Positions 26,257-36,951 of a stretch of DNA of 64,000 nt are shown here, piece by piece. Position 1 is the stretch's first letter; the number at the start of each line of letters is the position of its first letter. This stretch comes from Roseateles sp. DAIF2 (GTDB lineage Bacteria > Pseudomonadota > Gammaproteobacteria > Burkholderiales > Burkholderiaceae_C): contig NZ_CP049919.1 of the NCBI RefSeq assembly GCF_015624425.1, positions 2,232,001 to 2,296,000 on the forward strand. The letters run 5' to 3'. Under the pieces are notes generated by a model. That model worked only from the letters and a program-made list of their open reading frames with translations. It had not been told where the DNA came from and searched no databases. The position numbers were made by a program, and so were the translations under genes.

Positions 26257-27639
26257 ATGTCCTCAACCCTGCGCATCTACAACTCGCTGACCCGTTCGGT
26301 CCAGCCCTTCGAACCCCTCGTGCCCGGCCAGGTCCGCATGTATGTCTGCGGCATCACGGTCTACGACCTCTGTCATATGGGTCATGCGCGGATGAACATG
26401 GCCTTCGACGTCGTGTACCGCTGGCTGCAGGCGAGCGGCTTCGATGTGAACTTCGTGCGCAACATCACCGACATCGAGGACAAGATCATCCGCCGCGCGC
26501 TGGAGCGCGGCATCACGATCCGCGAACTGACCGACGAGATGATCGCGGCGATGCATCGCGACTTCAGCGCCCTGGGCATCAGCCAGCCCACCCATGAGCC
26601 GCGCGCCACCGACTATGTGCCGCAGATGCTGGACATCATCGGCCAGCTCGAGGCCAAGGGCCTGGCCTACCAGGCGCCGGACGGCGACGTGAACTACGCG
26701 GTGCGCAAGTTCCCCGGCTACGGCAAGCTCAGCGGCAAGTCGCTGGACCAGCTGCGCGCCGGCGAGCGCGTCGCGGTGGCCGACGGCAAGCAGGATCCGC
26801 TCGACTTCGTGCTGTGGAAATCCGCCAAGGCGGGCGAGCCGGCCGAGGCCAAATGGGCCAGCCGCTGGGGCGAGGGACGCCCCGGCTGGCATATCGAATG
26901 CTCGGCGATGAGCTGCGCGCTGCTGGGCGAGCGCTTCGACATCCATGGCGGCGGGCTGGATCTGCAGTTCCCGCACCACGAGAACGAGATCGCGCAGAGC
27001 GAGGGCGCCTTCGGTCAGCCCTTCGTCAATGTCTGGATGCACAACGGCTTCCTGAACGTCGACAACGAGAAGATGTCCAAGAGCCTGGGCAACTTCTTCA
27101 CGATCGCCGACGTGCTGCAGAAGTTCGACGGCGAGGCGATCCGCTTCTTCATGCTGCGCACCCATTACCGCAGCCCCTTCAACTTCAGCGACGCCAGCCT
27201 GGACGACGCGCGCACCGCGCTGCGCCGCCTCTACACGGCGCTGGACGGCGTGGCCGTGGAAGAGGGCGGGGCGATCGACTGGAGTCAGCCGCAGGCCGCC
27301 GCCTTCAAGACGGCGATGGACGACGACTTCAACACCCCCGGCGCGCTGGCGGTGCTGTTCGAGCTGGCCGGCGAGGTGAACCGCAGCGGCTCGGTCGCGG
27401 CCGCCACGCTGCTGAAGCGGCTGGCCGGCGTGCTGGGCGTGCTGCAGCAGGTGCCGCGCGACTATCTGCAGGCCGGCAGCGGCCTGGACGAGGCCGCGAT
27501 CCTGGCGCAGATCGAGGCGCGCGCGGCGGCCAAGGCCGCGCGCGACTTCGCCGCGGCCGACCGCATCCGCAAGGAGCTGCTGGAGGCCGGCATCGTGCTG
27601 CAGGACTCGCCGCAGGGCACGACCTGGATGAAGGCCTGA
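26257..27639 (+). CDS. cysS: Cysteinyl-tRNA synthetase
   Basis: This 460-residue class I synthetase charges tRNA-Cys. It contains the [17 protein letters not shown] block with the HIGH-like HMGH and the first zinc Cys, the WHIECSAMS and [12 protein letters not shown] zinc/active-site blocks, and KMSKSLGN. The C-terminal helical region is complete. The frame is open for about 440 bases upstream, but the conserved protein starts at the ATG at 26257. Confidence 0.96.
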   Translation: MSSTLRIYNSLTRSVQPFEPLVPGQVRMYVCGITVYDLCHMGHARMNMAFDVVYRWLQASGFDVNFVRNITDIEDKIIRRALERGITIRELTDEMIAAMHRDFSALGISQPTHEPRATDYVPQMLDIIGQLEAKGLAYQAPDGDVNYAVRKFPGYGKLSGKSLDQLRAGERVAVADGKQDPLDFVLWKSAKAGEPAEAKWASRWGEGRPGWHIECSAMSCALLGERFDIHGGGLDLQFPHHENEIAQSEGAFGQPFVNVWMHNGFLNVDNEKMSKSLGNFFTIADVLQKFDGEAIRFFMLRTHYRSPFNFSDASLDDARTALRRLYTALDGVAVEEGGAIDWSQPQAAAFKTAMDDDFNTPGALAVLFELAGEVNRSGSVAAATLLKRLAGVLGVLQQVPRDYLQAGSGLDEAAILAQIEARAAAKAARDFAAADRIRKELLEAGIVLQDSPQGTTWMKA

Positions 27640-27643
27640 GCCG

Positions 27644-28294
27644 GTGGGACGTGCAGCAGCGGGGGTGACCCCGGACTATTGGGACGAGGCGTGCCGCCAC
27701 CTGGCCAAGCGCGACCGCGTGATGAAGAAGCTGATCCCGCAGTTCGGCGAGGCGCGGTTGCGCCTGCGCGGCGATGCCTTCACGACCCTGGCCCGCTCCA
27801 TCATCGGCCAGCAGATCTCGGCCAAGACGGCGCAGTCAGTCTGGGAGCGCTTTCTGGCGCTGACGACGACGCCGGGTTCGCGCATCCAGCCGCAGGCGGT
27901 GCTGGACCAGCCGGTGGAGGCGATGCGCGCCGTCGGCCTGTCGGTGCGCAAGGCCGAGTACCTGCGTGACCTGGCCCAGCATTTCGAGGCCGGCAGCGTC
28001 CACGTCAAGCAATGGGTGCAGATGGGCGACGAAGCCATCATCGAGGAGCTCGTCGCGATCCGCGGCATCGGCCGCTGGACGGCCGAGATGTTCCTGATCT
28101 TCCACCTGATGCGGCCCAATGTGCTGCCGCTGGACGACCCGGGCCTGCTGAAAGGCATCAGCGAGAATTACTTCAGCGGCGAGCCGGTCTCGCGCGCCGA
28201 GGCCCGCGAAGTAGGCGAGGCCTGGGCCCCCTACCGCTCGGTAGCCACATGGTACATTTGGCGCAGCCTCGATCCGCTGCCCGTGCAAAATTGA
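27644..28294 (+). CDS. DNA-3-methyladenine glycosylase, HhH-GPD type (AlkA-like)
   Basis: The 216-residue base-excision enzyme has a helix-hairpin-helix [17 protein letters not shown] followed by the catalytic Asp in [11 protein letters not shown], and an upstream [19 protein letters not shown]. It lacks the N-terminal AlkA domain and resembles short AlkA/MagII-type glycosylases that remove alkylated purines. A GTG start at 27644, four bases after cysS, is assumed. Later in-frame starts would remove conserved residues. Confidence 0.85.
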   Translation: MGRAAAGVTPDYWDEACRHLAKRDRVMKKLIPQFGEARLRLRGDAFTTLARSIIGQQISAKTAQSVWERFLALTTTPGSRIQPQAVLDQPVEAMRAVGLSVRKAEYLRDLAQHFEAGSVHVKQWVQMGDEAIIEELVAIRGIGRWTAEMFLIFHLMRPNVLPLDDPGLLKGISENYFSGEPVSRAEAREVGEAWAPYRSVATWYIWRSLDPLPVQN

Positions 28295-28355
28295 GCAGTC
28301 AGCGCTGCGCCGACCCGGCCGCGAGCGCATTTCATCGCTGAAAGACCCAAGCAGG

Positions 28356-29327
<972 letters not shown>

Positions 29328-30749
29328 TCCTTCCGCGGGCGTGCTGGCGGTCGCCTACAGCGGCGGCCGTGACTCCACCGCCCTGCTGCATGTCGCCGCC
29401 CGCCAGGCCTGTTCGCTGGGCCTGCGTGTCGCGGCGCTGCATGTCCACCATGGACTGAGCCCGCAGGCCGATGCCTGGCTGGCGCATTGCCGTGCGCAAT
29501 GCGAGGCCTGGGCCGCGGCCGGGCTGCCGCTGGAATTCCATGTGCGCCGCCTGCAGGGGCGGCCCGCCGCGGCGCAGAGCGTCGAGGCTTGGGCCCGCGA
29601 GGGCCGTTACCAGGCTCTGGCCGAGATGGCCCACGCCGCCGGTGCCGAGCTGCTGCTGCTGGCCCAGCATCGCCGCGACCAGGCCGAGACCTTTGTGCTG
29701 CAGGCCCTGCGCGGCGCCGGCGCGGCCGGCTTGGCCGCGATGCCGGCCGCGCAATGGCGCGCCGACGGCCTGCTGTGGGTGCGGCCCTGGCTGGCCCGAC
29801 CGCGGGAGGCGATCGAGGCCTATCTGGAAGAGCAGGGCCTGGCCTTTGTCGACGACGACAGCAACACCGATCCGCGCTATGCCCGCAACCGCCTGCGCCT
29901 GGCCGTCTGGCCGGCGCTGAGTGAGGCCTTTCCCGCCGCCGAGGCCGGCCTGGCCCAGGCCGCCGCCTGGGCCCAGCAGGCGCTGGAGCTGCAGCGCGAG
30001 ATCGCCGACGAGGACCTGCGCAAACTTGAAGCCGATGGCGGCGAGCTGGACTGGCAAGGCCTGACCCTGCTGTCCGAGGCGCGCGCCAGCAATGCGCTGC
30101 GCGCCTGGCTGCAGCGACGGTTGGGCGAGGCGGCGCCGGCCAGCCTGGTGCGGCGACTGCTGGACGAAGGTCGTGCGCTAACGACGGCCGCCTGGCCATG
30201 CGTGGGCGGTGCCCTGAAGCTCTACCGCGGGCGCCTGAGTTTCATGCCGGAACAGGCGGGGCCGGCCGCTCCTGCGGCTTCATGGCTCGATCTGAGCCGG
30301 CCGGGCCTGCATCCGATGCCGGACTGGGGTGGGGCCTGGCAGGTCGAGCCGGCCGGGGCCGGCGGGCTGCCGGCGGCGCTGCTGGCCCGGGTCGAGATGC
30401 GCGCCCGCGTTGGCGGCGAGCAGTTTCAGCAGCAGCCGCGCGGCGTGGCGCGCAGCCTGAAGAAATGCTTCCAGGCGGCGGCGCTGCCGGCCTGGGCACG
30501 CCAGGGGCCGCTGCTGTTCGCGGCGGATGGGCGGCTGCTCTATGTGCCGGGCCTGGGGGCGGATGCACGCGGGCTGGCCGAGCCGGGCGAGGCGCGGCTG
30601 GCGCTGCGTTGGCGGCCCGATCCTGTCGCTGTGCTGTAACGCCGGGAGCGGCTTTGCTGCAGCGCGGCAGCTAGAATCCTGGGCTGCGAAAAGCGGCGCA
30701 ACTCCCCACCCGATTCCGGGTCCCGACCCCCGCGTTGAAGATGAGTCCC

Positions 30750-32021
30750 ATGGCCTTGATAGTTCATAAGTACGGCGGCACCTCGATGGGGTCGACCGAC
30801 CGCATCCGCAATGTCGCCAAGCGCGTCGCCAAATGGGCGCGTGCCGGGCATCAGATGGTGGTCGTGCCCTCGGCCATGAGCGGCGAGACCAATCGCCTGC
30901 TGGGCCTGGCCAAGGAACTGTCGCCGGCCACCAGCAGCCCCGAGCTGATGCGCGAACTGGACATGATCGCCGCCACCGGCGAGCAGGTCTCGGTCGGCCT
31001 GCTGGCGATCGCGCTGCAGGCCGAAGGCCTGGAGGCGGTCAGCTACACCGGCTGGCAGGTCCCGGTGCAGACCGACTCTTCGCACACCAAGGCCCGCATC
31101 GAGAGCGTCGACGACGCCAAGGTGCGCGCCGATCTGGCCGCCGGCAAGGTGGTGGTGATCGCCGGCTTCCAGGGCGTCGATGAGGAACAGAACATCACGA
31201 CCCTGGGCCGTGGCGGTTCGGACACCTCGGCCGTGGCGATCGCCGCCGCGATGAAGGCCGACGAATGCCTGATCTACACCGATGTGGACGGCGTCTACAC
31301 CACCGACCCGCGCATCGTCCCCGAGGCGCGCCGCCTGCACACGATCAGCTTCGAAGAGATGCTGGAGATGGCCTCGCTGGGCTCCAAGATCCTGCAGATC
31401 CGCTCGGTGGAGTTCGCCGGCAAGTACCGCGTGCCGCTGCGCGTGCTGTCCAGCTTCACGCCCTGGGACATCGATATCAACGAGGAAGCCAAGTCCGGCA
31501 CCCTGATCAGTTTTGAAGAGGACGAAAAAATGGAACAAGCCGTCGTGTCGGGCATCGCCTTCAACCGTGACGAAGCCAAGGTGACCCTGCTGGGCGTGCC
31601 GGACAAGCCGGGCATCGCGTTCCAGATCCTGGGCCCGGTGGCCGACGCCAACATCGATGTGGACGTGATCATCCAGAACGTCTCGCAGGACGGCAAGACC
31701 GACTTCAGCTTCACCGTGCACCGCAACGACTATGCGCGCGCGATCGAGCTGCTCGAGAAGACCGTCGGCCCGGCGGTGCAGGCCGCCAAGGTGCAGGGCG
31801 ACCAGCGCATCTGCAAGGTCTCGATCGTCGGCATCGGCATGCGCTCGCATGTCGGCGTGGCCTCGAAGATGTTCCGCGCGCTGAGCGAAGAGGGCATCAA
31901 CATCCAGATGATCAGCACCAGCGAGATCAAGACCTCGGTCGTGATCGACGAGAAGTACATGGAGCTGGCGGTGCGCGCGCTGCACAAGGCCTTCGACCTG
32001 GACCAGGAAGTTTCGGCCTGA
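30750..32021 (+). CDS. lysC: Aspartate kinase
   Basis: This 423-residue kinase phosphorylates aspartate at the entry to lysine, threonine and methionine synthesis. KYGGTSMGS opens the kinase domain; TLGRGGSDTSAVAIAAA and YTDVDGVYTTDPRIVPEAR are intact. Two ACT domains at the C-terminus (from about residue 265) give feedback control. Starts at 30735 (TTG) and 30741 (ATG) are in frame, but the family N-terminus begins at the ATG at 30750. No lysine riboswitch is seen in the roughly 110-base leader. Confidence 0.95.
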   Translation: MALIVHKYGGTSMGSTDRIRNVAKRVAKWARAGHQMVVVPSAMSGETNRLLGLAKELSPATSSPELMRELDMIAATGEQVSVGLLAIALQAEGLEAVSYTGWQVPVQTDSSHTKARIESVDDAKVRADLAAGKVVVIAGFQGVDEEQNITTLGRGGSDTSAVAIAAAMKADECLIYTDVDGVYTTDPRIVPEARRLHTISFEEMLEMASLGSKILQIRSVEFAGKYRVPLRVLSSFTPWDIDINEEAKSGTLISFEEDEKMEQAVVSGIAFNRDEAKVTLLGVPDKPGIAFQILGPVADANIDVDVIIQNVSQDGKTDFSFTVHRNDYARAIELLEKTVGPAVQAAKVQGDQRICKVSIVGIGMRSHVGVASKMFRALSEEGINIQMISTSEIKTSVVIDEKYMELAVRALHKAFDLDQEVSA

Positions 32022-32075
32022 TCGAACTTTTTTCGCTGAGCCTCGAAATCCTGATATAGAATGCGAGGCTCTGTT

Positions 32076-32168
32076 GGAGCTGTGACCGAGAGGCCGAAGG
32101 TGCTCCCCTGCTAAGGGAGTATGTGGGCAAAACCTGCATCGAGGGTTCGAATCCCTCCGGCTCCGCCA
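32076..32168 (+). tRNA. tRNA-Ser (anticodon GCU)
   Basis: The 93-base gene folds as a class II tRNA. The acceptor GGAGCTG pairs with CGGCTCC with one G-U pair, the D stem is ACC/GGT, and the anticodon stem CTCCC/GGGAG carries loop CTGCTAA with anticodon GCT. A long variable arm and the T arm GAGGG-TTCGAAT-CCCTC follow. The CCA end is encoded. A TATAGAAT stretch at 32055-32062 is a likely -10 element. It reads AGC and AGU codons. Confidence 0.97.
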
Positions 32169-32177
32169 AAAGACGCG

Positions 32178-32210
32178 AAAGCCCCAGGACGCAAGTCCTG
32201 GGGCTTTTCC
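32178..32210. terminator. Terminator after tRNA-Ser
   Basis: A 13-bp perfect stem (32178-32190 with 32195-32207, loop GCAA) is followed by Ts on the + strand. It has an A-run on the other side, so it can also end the convergent mocR transcript. Confidence 0.85.
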
Positions 32211-32232
32211 GTTTCTGCGCGCGGCTGCTTGC

Positions 32233-33726
32233 TCAGCGCCAGACGCGCACCAGCGTCTTTACCGCGGTCTCGATCTGCGCCGGCGTCACCGCCGCGAAGC
32301 CGAGCAGCAGCCCGGCGCGGGCGCTGGCGGGCAAGACCTGACCCACCTGGCGCAGCCGCCCCAGCTCGATGCCGGCGGCCTCGCCCGCGGCGGCCAGGCG
32401 CTGCTCCTCGGTCGCATCGGCCAGCGGCAGCAGCGCATGCAGGCCGGCCTGCGGCGGCGTGAGGGGCAGGGCGCTACCGAAGCCGCGCTGCCAGGCCGAC
32501 AGCAGCGCATCGCGGCGCTGCTCGGCCGCGCGCCGCACGCGCCGTACATGGCGCAGGAACTCGCCCTGTTCGATGAAGTCGGCCAGCACCGCCTGGTCGG
32601 CCACCGAGGCATGCCGGTCCAGCGCCCAGCGCAGCCGCGCCAGCGGCCCCACCAGCGCCGGCGGCGCGACCAGATAGCCCAGGCGCAGGCCGGGGAACAG
32701 CAGCTTGGAGAAAGTGCCGACATAGAGCGTGCGCCCGGCCGTATCCAGCGAGGCCAGCGGCGCCAGCGGCACGCCGGCATAGCGGTACTCGCCGTCGTAA
32801 TCGTCCTCCAGCAGCCAGGCCTGGTGGCGGCGCGCCCAGGCCAGCAGCTCGAGCCGGCGCTGCGCGCTCATCACGACGCCGCAGGGGTACTGGTGCGAGG
32901 GCGTCAGGTGCAGCAGCCGGCAGGGGCCCAACGCCTCCAGCGCCGCGACCCGCAGGCCCTGCGCGTCGATCGGCACCCGCAAGACCTGACCCCCGGCCAG
33001 GCCCAGCGCGGCCACCGCGGCGCGGTAGCCGGGTGATTCGATCGCGGCGCGCTCGCCGGGCCCCAGCAGGGCCAGCGCGGCCATCGCGATCGCCTGCTGC
33101 GAGCCGCTGGTGACGATCACCTGCTCGGCGCTGCAGGCCAGGCCGCGCGCATGGCTCAGATAGGCAGCGATCACCTCGCGCAGGCGCGGCAGGCCGGCGG
33201 GATCGGAATAGCCCAGCGGTTGCCGATCGGCGCGGCGCCAGAAGCGCGCCTGCAGCCTGGCCCAGACCGCCTGCGGGAACAGGTCCAGCGCCGGCACGCC
33301 ATGGCGGAAGGCGCGCGGCGGCCCGGCGCTGACGCGGGCCGGCTCGAACTCATGCTGCAGGCGCTGCCACAGCGGCGTGGCCGGCAGCGCGGGCGGGGTC
33401 GTGGCGCGCGCGGGTGCGGGTGCGGGTCCCTCGGCGCGCAGCGCCGCGACATAGCTGCCGTCGCCGACGCGCGCCTCCAGATAGCCCTCGGCCTGCAGCT
33501 GCTCATAGGCGCGCACGACCGTGTTGCGCGAGACCTGCAGCGCCTCGGCCAGCTCGCGCGTGGTTGGCAGGCGCAGGGCGGCGGGCAGCCCGCCCTGCAG
33601 GATGCGCGCCTTCAGCTGCGCATGGATCTGCCGGGCCAGGCCCGGGCCGCCCGGCTCCAGCCGCATGCCGGCCGGATCGAGGCCGAGGATTGGTTCCATG
33701 AATTTTGCAGGAATTGGAGCTTTCAT
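32233..33726 (-). CDS. MocR/PdxR-family regulator (GntR-HTH fused to aminotransferase domain)
   Basis: The 497-residue protein has an N-terminal GntR winged helix (LPTTRELAEALQVSRNTVVRAYEQL, about residues 53-77). A linker leads to a fold-type I aminotransferase domain with YSDPAGLPRLREVIAAYL, the WLLEDDYDGEYRY aspartate block and the PLP-binding Lys in GTFSKLLFPGLRLGY. MocR proteins usually regulate PLP, GABA or taurine genes. It is divergent from the paiB-like gene with about 60 bases between, so that gene is a likely target. An ATG at 33699 is an alternative start. Confidence 0.92.
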   Translation of the reverse strand: MKAPIPAKFMEPILGLDPAGMRLEPGGPGLARQIHAQLKARILQGGLPAALRLPTTRELAEALQVSRNTVVRAYEQLQAEGYLEARVGDGSYVAALRAEGPAPAPARATTPPALPATPLWQRLQHEFEPARVSAGPPRAFRHGVPALDLFPQAVWARLQARFWRRADRQPLGYSDPAGLPRLREVIAAYLSHARGLACSAEQVIVTSGSQQAIAMAALALLGPGERAAIESPGYRAAVAALGLAGGQVLRVPIDAQGLRVAALEALGPCRLLHLTPSHQYPCGVVMSAQRRLELLAWARRHQAWLLEDDYDGEYRYAGVPLAPLASLDTAGRTLYVGTFSKLLFPGLRLGYLVAPPALVGPLARLRWALDRHASVADQAVLADFIEQGEFLRHVRRVRRAAEQRRDALLSAWQRGFGSALPLTPPQAGLHALLPLADATEEQRLAAAGEAAGIELGRLRQVGQVLPASARAGLLLGFAAVTPAQIETAVKTLVRVWR

Positions 33727-33787
33727 CGTACCAAGCCCTGGCCTACATTGCCCTCAGGCCTTCGCCAACCGCTGCCACCGCTCAGCC

Positions 33788-34408
33788 ATGTACAACCCCG
33801 CACATTTCGCCCTGCCAGATCTCGAGCTGACGCGCCGGCTGATCGACGCGCAGCCCTTCGCGATGCTGGTCGGCCCCGATGCCCAGGGGCGCAGCTTCGT
33901 CACCCATCTGCCGCTCTCCTGGGGCGCCGATGCTGGCGAGGGCTGGTGGCTCGAGGGCCATATGGCGCGCGCGAACCCGCATTGGGCCTGGCTGGCCGCG
34001 CAGCGCGAGGTGCTGGCGGTGTTCGGCGGGCCGGACGCCTATGTCTCGCCGCGCCACTACGCGCATGAGCGCAATGTGCCGACCTGGAACTACCTGGCCG
34101 TGCATGTCTACGGCGAGCTGCAGCTGGTCGAGGGCGAAGCGGACAAGGACGCGCTGCTGAAGCGCCTGATCGCCCGCCATGAGCCCGGCTATGCCGAGCA
34201 ATGGCGCGCGCTGGCGCCGGACTTCCAGCACAAGCTGCTGGGCGCCATCGTCGGCTTCCGGCTGCGGGTGACGCGCTGGGAGGCCAAGGCCAAGCTCAGC
34301 CAGAACCGCGCGCCGGCCGAGCGCCAGCGCATCGGCGCCGAGTTCGCGCAGGGCTCGGCCAAGCAGCGCGAGCTGGCGCAATGGATGACCACCCTGGGAT
34401 TGCTCTGA
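33788..34408 (+). CDS. FMN-binding negative transcriptional regulator (PaiB family)
   Basis: The 206-residue protein is a PaiB-type split-barrel flavin-binding protein. It starts with MYNPAHFA, typical of the family, and has GHMARANPHW and AYVSPRHYAHERNVPTWNY. The C-terminal GFRLRVTRWEAKAKLSQNR is also conserved. It is followed two bases after its stop by an acetyltransferase gene, an arrangement like PaiA/PaiB of Bacillus. The regulatory role is taken from the family name and has not been shown here. Confidence 0.9.
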   Translation: MYNPAHFALPDLELTRRLIDAQPFAMLVGPDAQGRSFVTHLPLSWGADAGEGWWLEGHMARANPHWAWLAAQREVLAVFGGPDAYVSPRHYAHERNVPTWNYLAVHVYGELQLVEGEADKDALLKRLIARHEPGYAEQWRALAPDFQHKLLGAIVGFRLRVTRWEAKAKLSQNRAPAERQRIGAEFAQGSAKQRELAQWMTTLGLL

Positions 34409-34410
34409 CG

Positions 34411-34869
34411 ATGAACGACAAGAACTTCGAGATCCGCCCGCTGCGCCCCGAGGACCGCGCGGGCTGGGAGCCGCTGGCGCGCGGCTACAAGGCCTTCTAC
34501 AAGACCGAGCATGACGACGCGGTCTATGACGCGACCTGGGCCCGCCTGCTGCAGGGGCGCGAGATCCGCGGCCTGGCGGCCGTGCGCGAGGGCCGGGTGC
34601 TGGGCATCGCGCATTTCTTCTTCCACACCAGCATCTGGGCCGGCGAGTCCTGCTATCTGCAGGACCTGTTCGTCGACGCACAGCAGCGCGGCCGCGGCGT
34701 GGCGCGCGCGCTGATCGAGGCGGTCGCGGCGCGCGCCGAGCAGGGCTGCGCGACGCGCTTCTACTGGACGACCCATGGCGAGAACGCCACCGCCCGGGCG
34801 CTCTACGACAAGCTGGCCGAGTTCCGCGGCATGATCCGCTACGACTTCGCGCTGCCGCCTCAGGGCTGA
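34411..34869 (+). CDS. GNAT-family N-acetyltransferase
   Basis: The 152-residue protein has the GNAT core. A beta strand leads into LQDLFVDAQQRGRGVARALIEAV, which includes the acetyl-CoA pyrophosphate loop QQRGRG. It ends with YWTTHGENATARALYDKLAEF. The substrate is unknown; polyamines are a reasonable guess from the PaiAB-like pairing. The start at 34411 is two bases after the paiB-like stop. Its end overlaps the convergent S9 peptidase gene by ten bases. Confidence 0.88.
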   Translation: MNDKNFEIRPLRPEDRAGWEPLARGYKAFYKTEHDDAVYDATWARLLQGREIRGLAAVREGRVLGIAHFFFHTSIWAGESCYLQDLFVDAQQRGRGVARALIEAVAARAEQGCATRFYWTTHGENATARALYDKLAEFRGMIRYDFALPPQG

Positions 34870-36878
34870 GCCTTGCGGCCGATCTGCTCGGCCAGGAAGC
34901 GCTCCAGCATCTCCAGCATCTCGCCCCGGTTCTGGCTCAGGTGGAAGCCATGGCCCTCGCCGTACTTGGCCAGCCACAGCGGCTCGTTGCCGGCGCGCTG
35001 CAGCGCGCGGCGCATGCCCTCGGCCTGCTCCAGCGGGGTGCGCTGGTCGTCGACGCCGGCGAAGATCATCACCTTGGCGCGGATGCGATCGGCCAGATGC
35101 ACCGGCGAGACGGCCTGCAGCGCGGCGCGCTGCTGCTTGGGATCGCCGGCCATCTCGACCCAGAAGGCCTTGGCCCGCTTGTTGACGGAGAGATCGCTCC
35201 AGCCTGATTCCAGCAGCGCCGGCAGATCGCTGATCGGCATGCCGGATACCGCGCAGCGGAAGCGCTCCGGCTGGCGTGCCACGGCCATCAGGCTGGCATA
35301 GCCGCCATAGCTGCTGCCCATGATGCACAGGCGCTGCGGGTCCAGATCGCCGCGCTGCAGCAGGGCCTGCAGCACGTCGTCCAGATCGTCCTGCATCGTC
35401 AGGCCGAACTGGCCGCGCGAGGCCAGCAGGGCGCGCTTGCCGAAGCCGGTGCTGCCGCGAAAGCTCGGCAGCAGCACCGCATAGCCGCGCGAGGCCAGCC
35501 AGCGCGCGGTGTCCATATCGCCCAGCTCGTCGCCCCAGACCGCACCGCGCGTCCAGGGGCCGCCATGCACCAGCATCACCGCCGGCAGCGCCTGGCCGGG
35601 TTTCGCGCCGGGCGGCTTCATCAGATAGGCCAGCAGCGGCAGGCCGTCGCGGCTTTGCAGGTTCAGCACCTCGGTGGCCGGCAGGCGCTTCGTGTCCAGG
35701 CCGGGGCGGCTGTCGAACAGCGGCTCGATGCGGCCGCTGCCGCGGTCCATCAGGTACCAGCGCGGCGGCTGCGTGTCGGCATGGGAGCGGATCAGCACGC
35801 GCGGGCCGGCCGAGAACTGCAGCGCATTGATGCGACCGGGCAGGGCCTGGTCGACCAGGGCCTGCAACGCCCGGCGGCTCTCGTCCATCCAGAGGTAGAG
35901 CGGCTTCTCGGCCTCGACCAGGAAGCCCAGCAGCTCGGCATGGGCCTCATGCAGCAGGCGCTCACCGGCGGGCTCGCCGAGCGCATTGACCGCGACGTCG
36001 TAGCGCGGGTGCTCGACCAGGGTCTCGCCCCATTGGCCGAGCGCCGGGTCGTACTCGCGCACCGCCATCGTGTCGCGGCCCTCGTTGCTGGCCACCAGCA
36101 GGCGGCCGTCCGCCTCGACGCTCAGCGGCACCGCCAGCGCGTCGCCGCGGCTGGCGCGCTGGCGCCACAGCTCGCGCCAGGGGCCGGGCTCGCCGCTCTT
36201 GGCATCGACATCGCGGTAATGGATCAGCAGGTCCAGCCCATCCTCGCTGGACGCGATCGCGACGCGCGGGCGCTGCTGCGCGTCCAGCACCCATTGCCTC
36301 ACGCGCGCCGGCCGCTTGCTGCTGAGCTGCTGGCGCTTGCCGCTGGTCACTTCGAGGCGGTAGAGGTCTATGCTGTGTTCGTCCACATCGTTGGCGGCCA
36401 CGATCAGCTCGGTCTCGCTGCCGGGCACGCGCTGCTGCGGCCACATCTGCACCAGGCGCTGCGCGCCGCTGGCGAACCATTCGCCCGCGGTCTGGAACAG
36501 GCGGCGCTGCTCCTGGCCGTCGCGCCCGACCACATAGAGGCCGCCCGCATGGGCCAGGGTCTTGCGGTTCTGGCCCAGCTGGGCCAGCGAGAACACCAGG
36601 CGCTGGTCGCCCAGCCACATCACGCTGCCGACATCGGCGCCGGGCACGCCGATGCGGGTGCTGATGCGGCGGTCCTCCAGGTCCATGATGGCCAGCTGGC
36701 GGCGGCCGTGGGCCGGCACCAGCACCGCCAGATGGCGCCCGCTGGGCGAGAGCTGGGCCCGGTCGAAGGTCGGTATACCGAATACCTCCTGATAGCTCAG
36801 CGGCTGGGCCTGCAGGGCCGGCGGCGCGGCCAGGATCAGCAGGAAGGCGAGGCGGTGGAGCAGGGAGGCAGGGCGCAT
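34860..36878 (-). CDS. Exported S9-family (prolyl oligopeptidase-type) peptidase
   Basis: The 672-residue protein has a signal peptide ending near APPALQAQ, a beta-propeller-like middle and a C-terminal alpha/beta-hydrolase domain. The catalytic Ser is about residue 523 in GSSYGGYASL, the Asp lies in FAGVDDQRTP near 610 and the His is near 643 in EGHGF. It should cleave short peptides outside the cytoplasm. The ATG at 36878 opens the signal peptide; the longer frame upstream runs through the ETF-QO terminator. Confidence 0.9.
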   Translation of the reverse strand: MRPASLLHRLAFLLILAAPPALQAQPLSYQEVFGIPTFDRAQLSPSGRHLAVLVPAHGRRQLAIMDLEDRRISTRIGVPGADVGSVMWLGDQRLVFSLAQLGQNRKTLAHAGGLYVVGRDGQEQRRLFQTAGEWFASGAQRLVQMWPQQRVPGSETELIVAANDVDEHSIDLYRLEVTSGKRQQLSSKRPARVRQWVLDAQQRPRVAIASSEDGLDLLIHYRDVDAKSGEPGPWRELWRQRASRGDALAVPLSVEADGRLLVASNEGRDTMAVREYDPALGQWGETLVEHPRYDVAVNALGEPAGERLLHEAHAELLGFLVEAEKPLYLWMDESRRALQALVDQALPGRINALQFSAGPRVLIRSHADTQPPRWYLMDRGSGRIEPLFDSRPGLDTKRLPATEVLNLQSRDGLPLLAYLMKPPGAKPGQALPAVMLVHGGPWTRGAVWGDELGDMDTARWLASRGYAVLLPSFRGSTGFGKRALLASRGQFGLTMQDDLDDVLQALLQRGDLDPQRLCIMGSSYGGYASLMAVARQPERFRCAVSGMPISDLPALLESGWSDLSVNKRAKAFWVEMAGDPKQQRAALQAVSPVHLADRIRAKVMIFAGVDDQRTPLEQAEGMRRALQRAGNEPLWLAKYGEGHGFHLSQNRGEMLEMLERFLAEQIGRKAQP

Positions 36879-36897
36879 GGCGGTACGACGGCGGAAG

Positions 36898-36923
36898 AAA
36901 AAAGCCCGCCGAAGTGGCGGGCC
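36898..36923 (-). terminator. Terminator of the ETF-QO gene
   Basis: GCCCGCC pairs with GGCGGGC (36905-36911 with 36917-36923). On the minus strand the hairpin is followed by a run of Ts. It lies 28 bases after the ETF-QO stop and just before the S9 peptidase start. Confidence 0.8.
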
Positions 36924-36951
36924 GTGGCGATGTGGCTGCAGCGCGGGGACT

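Noticed and set aside
30640..30749. Lysine riboswitch upstream of lysC
   Set aside because: The leader is only about 110 bases and shows none of the conserved five-helix lysine aptamer.
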